A stretch of 10,979 nt of DNA from the NCBI GenBank assembly GCA_964511405.1, contig CAZEFK010000229.1:1-10979 (forward strand), given 5' to 3'. The stretch comes from CAZEFK01 sp964511405 (GTDB taxonomy: Bacteria; Pseudomonadota; Alphaproteobacteria; Elsterales; Elsteraceae). Of the stretch, positions 6,644-10,979 are shown one piece after another. The notes below the pieces were generated by a model, which worked only from the letters and a program-made list of their open reading frames with translations, made no database searches and was not told where the DNA came from. A program made the translations under genes and the position numbers. The first letter of the stretch is position 1, and every line of letters starts with the position of its first letter.

Positions 6644-7278
6644 TGCAGCCTAGCGAGGACGACGGCGTCCGCGTCGACCAGGTCACCGAGCAGCGGGTCG
6701 TCACGGCGCTCGATTCGCTCCTGCGCGCCATGTCCGGCCTCGGTGCCGACATGGCGGTGGCGGCGTCGCTGTTCCTGCAGCGCGGCGACCCCTATGCCGA
6801 GCCGCCGACCATCGCCAGCGTCCTGGTCGACCAGCAGATCCAGCTATGGTTCCTGGCCAACCAGCTTGGCGTCGACATCCGCGCCGAGATCGGCCGCCGC
6901 CTGGACGGCTATCGCGAGCGGGCGACCGAGCTGATCCAGGCGCATCCCGAGCCGGCGCCGGCCGCGCCGCGGTCCAATCTGGGCGACCGCTGCATGTTCC
7001 TGCTGGGCGCCGGCGGCTCGCTGCGGCGCGAGCCGGTGGTGCCGCCGGTGTGGGTCTATCAGAAGGCGGCGTTCCCCGACGCGGTCGTGCAGACGCTGAT
7101 CAAGGACGGCTGCGCCACGACCAAGGAGGATGGGGCGTCGGGCCTGTACGTGGTGGTGACCAAGCGCGGTGCCGAGATCTTCCGCGAGATGATGGCCAAG
7201 GCGGCGGAGGCCGATCGCGAGGCGGCCATGGCCAAGGACAGCGAGCCGTCCGACCTGGGGCTCGAGCCCGGCGCATGA
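6643..7278 (+). CDS. Hypothetical protein with possible winged-helix C-terminus
   Basis: I do not recognise this 211-residue protein. The N-terminal half (about 10-100) is predicted helical and amphipathic, including LDSLLRAMSGLGADMAVAAS and DIRAEIGRRLDGYRERATEL, and may be a coiled or dimerising region. A Pro/Ala linker (102-110) follows. The C-terminal part (about 112-190) has a pattern like a wing and helix of a winged-helix domain: VVQTLIKDG, then a short turn rich in Gly, then LYVVVTKRGAEIFREMMAKA. There is no signal peptide or membrane helix. The start ATG 6643 overlaps the preceding stop by one base; GTG 6640, one codon earlier, is also possible. The stop overlaps the HPt start (ATGA). 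High GC at third positions supports a real gene. DNA binding is only a guess from the C-terminal pattern. Confidence 0.7.
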   Translation: MQPSEDDGVRVDQVTEQRVVTALDSLLRAMSGLGADMAVAASLFLQRGDPYAEPPTIASVLVDQQIQLWFLANQLGVDIRAEIGRRLDGYRERATELIQAHPEPAPAAPRSNLGDRCMFLLGAGGSLRREPVVPPVWVYQKAAFPDAVVQTLIKDGCATTKEDGASGLYVVVTKRGAEIFREMMAKAAEADREAAMAKDSEPSDLGLEPGA

Positions 7279-7634
7279 CCACGCCGCTGGTCGACCGGAC
7301 CAAGCTGGCCGATATTGCCCGGATCATTCCCGCGTCCGAGTTCCGGTCGTTGCTGGCCCTGTTCGAGCCCAACGCCCGCGCCCTCATGACGCAGGTGCGC
7401 GCGGCGGCCGCCGACGGCAACGACGCGGCGCTCAAGCCCGTGCTGCACGGCCTGCGCGGCATGTCGGCCAATCTGGGGCTGCTCAGGGTCGTTCAGGCCG
7501 TGCAGGCGGTCGAAGGCGACGGCGGCCTGGCCCATGCCGACAGCCTGGCGCAGGCCGTGGCCGACACCATCGCCGAGCTCGACCGCTGGCAGGCGGCCGG
7601 CGGGCCGCCCGACGAGGACCCGGCGACGGCGTGA
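7275..7634 (+). CDS. Stand-alone HPt (histidine phosphotransfer) protein
   Basis: A 119-residue helical protein carrying the HPt signature LHGLRGMSANLG (57-68), which matches the usual AHxLKGxAxNxG pattern and makes His58 the expected phospho-acceptor. The helix after it (RVVQAVQAVE) fits the HPt four-helix bundle. Such proteins shuttle phosphate between a receiver on a hybrid kinase and a terminal response regulator, in the cytoplasm. The start ATG 7275 overlaps the previous stop (ATGA), which ties it to the two upstream genes; the longer in-frame reading is a shadow of the upstream gene. Its presence beside a histidine kinase and a receiver-like protein suggests a local phosphorelay. The local receiver lacks its Asp, however, so the actual phosphodonor must be another protein. 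Confidence 0.8.
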   Translation: MTTPLVDRTKLADIARIIPASEFRSLLALFEPNARALMTQVRAAAADGNDAALKPVLHGLRGMSANLGLLRVVQAVQAVEGDGGLAHADSLAQAVADTIAELDRWQAAGGPPDEDPATA

Positions 7635-7637
7635 GGC

Positions 7638-8195
7638 CTATTCCTGCTCCAGCTCGACGTCCCAGTACAGGAAGTCCCGCCAGCTTTGATGCAGGAAGTT
7701 CGGCGGGAAGCGCCGGCCGTTCTCCTGCAGCTCGTAGGTGGTGGGCTGGTGCGGCTCGGTCAGCGGGAACATGCCGCTCTCGCGCGGCATACGGCTGCCC
7801 TTGGCCAGGTTGCAGCAGCCGCAGGCGGTGACGACGTTGGTCCAGCTGGTCCGGCCGCCGCGGCAGCGCGGCACCACATGGTCGAACGTCAGCTCCTGGG
7901 TCGGGAAGCCGTCACCGCAGTATTGGCAGACGAAGCGGTCGCGCAGGAACACATTGAACCGGGTGAACGCCGGCCGCCTTGCGGTATGAACGTAGTCCTT
8001 CAAGGAGATGACGCTGGGCAGTCGCATCTCGAAATTGGGCGACCGTACGGTCCGATCGTATTGCGAAACGATATTGACGCGTCCGAGAAATACAGCCTTG
8101 ACTGCTTCCTGCCAGGACCACAGTGACAATGGAAAATAACTGAGCGGACGAAAATCCGCGTTTAGCACCAGGGCCGGGCAGTTATCGAGCGACAT
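7638..8195 (-). CDS. HNH endonuclease family protein
   Basis: A 185-residue protein of the stand-alone HNH type that is common in alphaproteobacteria. After an N-terminal segment (about 8-80: LVLNADFRPLSY, SWQEAVKAVFLGRV) comes the zinc-binding HNH module. It has CQYCG (Cys90 and Cys93), TFDHVVPR with catalytic His106, GG (113-114), WTNVV (Asn120) and CGCCNLAKG (Cys125, Cys128 and Asn129). All metal-ligand and catalytic positions are present, so it should be an active nuclease. The biological substrate is unknown; such proteins are often encoded outside any restriction or phage locus. It ends three bases from the HPt stop on the other strand and is otherwise unlinked by operon structure. The start at 8195 has GGTGAG six bases upstream. 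Confidence 0.92.
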   Translation of the reverse strand: MSLDNCPALVLNADFRPLSYFPLSLWSWQEAVKAVFLGRVNIVSQYDRTVRSPNFEMRLPSVISLKDYVHTARRPAFTRFNVFLRDRFVCQYCGDGFPTQELTFDHVVPRCRGGRTSWTNVVTACGCCNLAKGSRMPRESGMFPLTEPHQPTTYELQENGRRFPPNFLHQSWRDFLYWDVELEQE

Positions 8196-8350
8196 CGGTT
8201 CTCACCCACGCCCTCCGGATCCTAGCCGATGCGGCAGCCTGACTGTCGCACCCTGCCGTCCTGGTGTAGCCGAAACCACCGTCAGCGGCAAGTATCGACA
8301 CAACACCTGCGTCTGATGCGCTTTGCAATGCCTAAAGTTTGATTTTTCGG
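8196..8350. promoter_or_regulatory. 155-base leader/promoter region of the HNH gene
   Basis: This gap lies upstream of the HNH gene and downstream of the hydrolase gene, both leftward. It must hold the HNH promoter. No gene or strong terminator hairpin is visible. The part nearest the hydrolase stop (8330-8349) is AT-richer. A weak minus-strand TTGCCG/TACACC pair with a 17-base spacer is possible near 8265-8295. Confidence 0.25.
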
Positions 8351-9034
8351 TTACGGTCTCCCGGCCTTGAGATGGGCCGCCAGGAAGCCGGCGGCGCGGT
8401 CGATGCTTTCGTCGTCGATGCCGTGGCCGAGCCCGGGCCGCGTCAGCGTGTCCACCGCGGCGCCGGCAGTGCGCAGGGCCGATTCGGCGGCGGCCAGGGC
8501 GGCGAACGGCACCACCGGGTCGGCCGTGCCGTGGATCAGCAGGACCGGCGGCCATCCCGCCGCCGGCCGAGGCGGCGGCGGCGCCAGCAAGGCGCCCGAG
8601 AAGCCGACCACGGCGGCCGGCGGCGGCGTCCGGCGCAGGCCGGCCTGCAGCGCCATCATGCAGCCCTGGCTGAAGCCCAGCAGCATGAGCCGTCGCCCGT
8701 CGAGGCCGCGGTTGGCGAGCACGTGGTCGAGGAAGGCATCGAGAGCGGGCGCGGCAGCGGTCACGGCGCGGGCGAGCGTCGAAGGGTCGCGGTCGAGAAG
8801 GCTGAACCATTGCCGGCCGAACGGCGCCATGTCGCAGGGGAACGGGGCATCAGGCGCCAGGAATTCGGTGGTCGGCAGCGCGTCCGCCAGCACCGGCGCC
8901 AGCGCCATGAGGTCGGCACCGTCGGCGCCCAGCCCGTGCAGCAGCACGGCGACGCTGTCGGGTGGGCCGCCGGTGGCGGCGGGATGGGCGAGCACGCGGC
9001 TGATCGGGCCGTGGGTATCGGGCGACGCGGTCAT
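8351..9034 (-). CDS. Serine hydrolase, carboxylesterase/phospholipase (Abhydrolase_2-like)
   Basis: A 227-residue cytoplasmic alpha/beta hydrolase. The oxyanion segment VLLHGLGADGADL (30-42) and the nucleophile elbow GFSQG (120-124, Ser122) are followed by HGTADPVVP (168-176) with the acid Asp172, and GLGHGI (201-206) with His204. Together these are the complete triad of the carboxylesterase/lysophospholipase family to which YpfH and acyl-protein thioesterase-like enzymes belong. The reaction is ester hydrolysis; the natural substrate cannot be read from the sequence. ATG 9034 is chosen because it overlaps the stop of the upstream glycosylase gene (ATGA) and has GGAG upstream. A longer in-frame reading would run through the glycosylase gene in another frame. 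The two genes form a small leftward operon, though no functional link between them is obvious. Confidence 0.92.
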   Translation of the reverse strand: MTASPDTHGPISRVLAHPAATGGPPDSVAVLLHGLGADGADLMALAPVLADALPTTEFLAPDAPFPCDMAPFGRQWFSLLDRDPSTLARAVTAAAPALDAFLDHVLANRGLDGRRLMLLGFSQGCMMALQAGLRRTPPPAAVVGFSGALLAPPPPRPAAGWPPVLLIHGTADPVVPFAALAAAESALRTAGAAVDTLTRPGLGHGIDDESIDRAAGFLAAHLKAGRP

Positions 9035-9669
9035 GGTACCGGGCTCCAGGATGTGCGGCGATGATAGACATGCCACAGCAGGTGGGCCGCCGCCCCCCGC
9101 CACGGGCGCCACGGATCGGCGGCACCGCGCATGGCGCGGCCGCTCGGGCGCTCGGCCAAGCCGCGGAGATGCTGAAGCCCGAGCTGCAGGCCCAGGTCTT
9201 CGGCCGGCCACACGTCGGGGCGGCCGAGCGCGAACAGCAGGTAGATCTCGGCCGTCCAGCGGCCGATCCCCTTGACCGTGACCAAGGCGGCGATCGCCGC
9301 CTCGTCCGCCATCGCGGGCAGGCGATCGAGGTCGACCCGGCCGTCGGTGACCGCGGCGGCCAGGTCGCGCACATAAGCCAGCTTCTGGCGGCTGACGCCA
9401 GCGGCGCGCAGCGTTTCGTCCGAGGCGGCCAGGATGCCGGCCGGTGTCAGCGGATCGACGGCGGCGCGCAGCTTGGCCTGGATCGCCGCGGCGGCGGCGT
9501 TCGAGACCTGCTGGCCGCAGATGACGTCGACCAGGGTGTCGAAGCCGGGCGTCCACCGTCGCGGCTGCGGTGGTCCCAGGGCCGCCAGCGCCGCGGCAAC
9601 GCGGGGATCGGCCTGGCCAAGCTCAGCCAGGCCGAGCGCGAGGGTGTCGGGATCGAGGATGACGGTCAT
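9031..9669 (-). CDS. DNA-3-methyladenine glycosylase II (AlkA-like, HhH-GPD)
   Basis: A 212-residue base-excision repair enzyme that removes alkylated purines such as 3-methyladenine. It has the HhH-GPD fold: ICGQQVSNAAAAAI (50-63), the helix-hairpin-helix VKGIGRWTAEIYL (132-144), and the catalytic aspartate Asp158 in PAEDLGLQ, which aligns with PDDYLIKQ of E. coli AlkA. The C-terminal WRPWRGAAAHLLW stretch (187-199) is typical of this subgroup. It is shorter than E. coli AlkA (282 residues) because it lacks the N-terminal domain, as in many bacterial AlkA-type proteins. There is no Ada domain. ATG 9669 lies 26 bases from the divergent gluQ start, with only weak ribosome-binding sequence. The downstream hydrolase is translationally coupled. 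Confidence 0.92.
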   Translation of the reverse strand: MTVILDPDTLALGLAELGQADPRVAAALAALGPPQPRRWTPGFDTLVDVICGQQVSNAAAAAIQAKLRAAVDPLTPAGILAASDETLRAAGVSRQKLAYVRDLAAAVTDGRVDLDRLPAMADEAAIAALVTVKGIGRWTAEIYLLFALGRPDVWPAEDLGLQLGLQHLRGLAERPSGRAMRGAADPWRPWRGAAAHLLWHVYHRRTSWSPVP

Positions 9670-9695
9670 GGCCGCCCAACTCTAAGCTCCCGGCG

Positions 9696-10508
9696 ATGGC
9701 TGTCACCCGTTTCGCGCCAAGCCCGACCGGCCGCCTGCATCTGGGCCATGCCCACGCGGCCCTGTTCGCCCGGCGCGCGGCCGGTCCGGGGCGCTTCCTG
9801 CTGCGCCACGAGGACATCGACCCCGGCCGCTGCCGGCCCGACTTTATCGCCGAGATCGAGGCCGACCTCGCCTGGCTGGGGCTCGACTGGGAGCGGCCGG
9901 CGCGCCGCCAGTCCGAGCATCTGGCCGACTACCGCGCCGCGCTCGACCGCCTGGCGCCGCTGCTCTACCCGTGCTTCTGCACGCGTCGCGACATCGCCGA
10001 GGCCGGCGGCGCGCCGCAGGGGCCGGACGGGCCGATCTATCCCGGCACCTGCCGCCGGCTCGACCGCGGGCAGGCCGCCGACCGCATCGCGGCCGGCGCC
10101 GCCCATGCCTGGCGGCTCGACATGGCCGCCGCCCTTCGCCAGGCGCCGCCCCTGCTGTTCGTCGACCACGGCATCGGCCGCGTTGCCGCAGAGCCCGGCC
10201 AGTTCGGCGACGTGGTGCTGGCGCGCAAGGACGTGCCGACCAGCTACCATCTGTCGGTGGTGGTCGACGATGCGCTGCAGGGGGTGACGCTGGTCACGCG
10301 CGGCGAGGATCTGCTGCCGGCCACGCATCTGCACCGGCTGCTCCAGCACCTGCTGGGCCTGCCCGTTCCGGACTACCACCATCACGGCCTGCTGACCGGG
10401 CCGGACGGCCGGCGGCTGGCCAAGCGCGACCGCGCCGAGACCCTGGCCGACCTCCGGACACGCGGCCTGGCACCCGGCGCGGTGCGGGCGCTCGCCGGCT
10501 TTCCCTAA
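9696..10508 (+). CDS. gluQ: Glutamyl-Q tRNA(Asp) synthetase (GluQRS)
   Basis: This truncated paralogue of glutamyl-tRNA synthetase has no anticodon-binding domain. It activates glutamate without tRNA and transfers it to the queuosine base at the wobble position of tRNA(Asp). The 270-residue product begins with TRFAPSPTGRLHLGHAHAAL, which contains the class I HIGH-like motif HLGH (15-18). FLLRHEDID (34-42) follows in the catalytic domain. Zinc-site cysteines appear at CFC (93 and 95) and Cys119 after Tyr115. LAKRD (241-245) replaces KMSKS. Length and motif order fit GluQRS, not full GltX (about 470 residues). The ATG at 9696 has no purine-rich ribosome binding site, so leaderless or weak initiation is possible. 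The stop TAA (10506-10508) overlaps the livM stop on the other strand. Confidence 0.95.
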   Translation: MAVTRFAPSPTGRLHLGHAHAALFARRAAGPGRFLLRHEDIDPGRCRPDFIAEIEADLAWLGLDWERPARRQSEHLADYRAALDRLAPLLYPCFCTRRDIAEAGGAPQGPDGPIYPGTCRRLDRGQAADRIAAGAAHAWRLDMAAALRQAPPLLFVDHGIGRVAAEPGQFGDVVLARKDVPTSYHLSVVVDDALQGVTLVTRGEDLLPATHLHRLLQHLLGLPVPDYHHHGLLTGPDGRRLAKRDRAETLADLRTRGLAPGAVRALAGFP

Positions 10509-10979
10509 AGCGACTTCTTCAGGGCGGCGCCGATCTCGCCGACGATGCCGCGGCGGAAGGTCAGCACGCAGATCACGAACACCACGCCCTGCACCACCGT
10601 CACCCACGAGCCCAGCTCGGCCAGGTAGTTCTCCATGCCGACGATGACGAAGGCGCCGACCACCGGCCCGAAGATCGTCGACAGGCCGCCGACCAGGGTC
10701 ATCAGGATGACCTCGCCCGAGGCCGACCAGTGCACGTCGGTCAGCGACGCCAGCTGGAACACGATGGCCTTGGTCGCGCCGGCCAGGCCCGCCAGGGTCG
10801 CCGACAGCACGAAAGCCATGAGCTTGTATTGGTCGACCTTGTAGCCCAGCAAGATCGCCCGCGGCTCGTTCTCGCGGATCGACTTCATGACCTGGCCGAA
10901 GGGCGAATGGATGGTCCGGTGGATCAGCAGAAAGCCGGCCGCGAAGATGGCCAGCACCACATAGTAGAGGACCATGTCG
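10505..10979 (-). CDS. livM: Branched-chain amino acid ABC transporter permease LivM, 5'-truncated by window edge
   Basis: This is the C-terminal 157-158 residues of LivM, an inner-membrane permease of the high-affinity branched-chain amino acid (or related amide/urea) ABC importer. The family pattern SPFGQVMKSIRENEPRA, then LLGYKVDQYKLMAFVLSA and TLAGLAGA, is clear. WSASGEVILMTLVGGLSTIFGP and VVGAFVIVGMENYL follow and end the conserved core. Full LivM proteins are about 300-425 residues, so the N-terminal half lies beyond the right edge; the frame is open to the last base. No livG or livF follows livM on this strand, since gluQ runs the other way, so the ATPases must lie upstream of livM or elsewhere. 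Substrate choice within the family cannot be read here. Confidence 0.93.
   Translation of the reverse strand, partial: DMVLYYVVLAIFAAGFLLIHRTIHSPFGQVMKSIRENEPRAILLGYKVDQYKLMAFVLSATLAGLAGATKAIVFQLASLTDVHWSASGEVILMTLVGGLSTIFGPVVGAFVIVGMENYLAELGSWVTVVQGVVFVICVLTFRRGIVGEIGAALKKSL

Noticed and set aside
7638..8195. HNH protein as a homing endonuclease, restriction enzyme or phage-defence effector
   Set aside because: No intron, intein, methyltransferase, phage gene or integrase is nearby, and the protein matches the stand-alone chromosomal HNH type of alphaproteobacteria.

Overview
The window is very GC-rich (about 70% by eye), with strongly GC-biased third codon positions and tightly packed genes. 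The gene content is alphaproteobacterial: a ccmF-ccmG-ccmH-ccmI cytochrome c maturation block, a stand-alone HNH nuclease, a GluQ-type synthetase and a LivM permease. A Rhodospirillales-like organism is my inference; there is no rRNA or other marker in the window to fix it. I saw no tRNA, rRNA, CRISPR array or insertion sequence.

Layout: (1) 3-3563 (+): the C-terminal two thirds of ccmF, then ccmG, ccmH and ccmI, with every start codon overlapping the previous stop. (2) 3560-6224 (-): a soluble GAF-PAS histidine kinase, with a degenerate receiver protein upstream of it on the same strand and a 319-base gap between them. (3) 6395-7634 (+), divergent from (2): a small Cys-rich zinc-ribbon-like protein, an unrecognised protein with a possible winged-helix C-terminus, and a stand-alone HPt protein, again with overlapping stops and starts. 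(4) 7638-8195 (-): HNH endonuclease. (5) 8351-9669 (-): an AlkA-type DNA glycosylase overlapping a serine hydrolase of the carboxylesterase/phospholipase type. (6) 9696-10508 (+): GluQ tRNA(Asp) synthetase. (7) 10505-10979 (-): the 3' part of livM, cut by the window edge.

How the genes work together: region 1 is the haem-handling and apocytochrome thiol-reduction half of System I cytochrome c biogenesis. Regions 2 and 3 together hold the parts of a phosphorelay (kinase, receiver, HPt) plus two unrecognised proteins, arranged around one divergent regulatory region with a 15-base perfect palindrome. The receiver has lost the phosphoacceptor Asp and three other active-site residues, so it cannot be a normal phosphotransfer intermediate. 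This island is the least explained part of the window and the best candidate for something undescribed. Regions 4-7 are ordinary housekeeping and accessory genes. All three convergent gene pairs end within 3 bases of each other or overlap at their stop codons.
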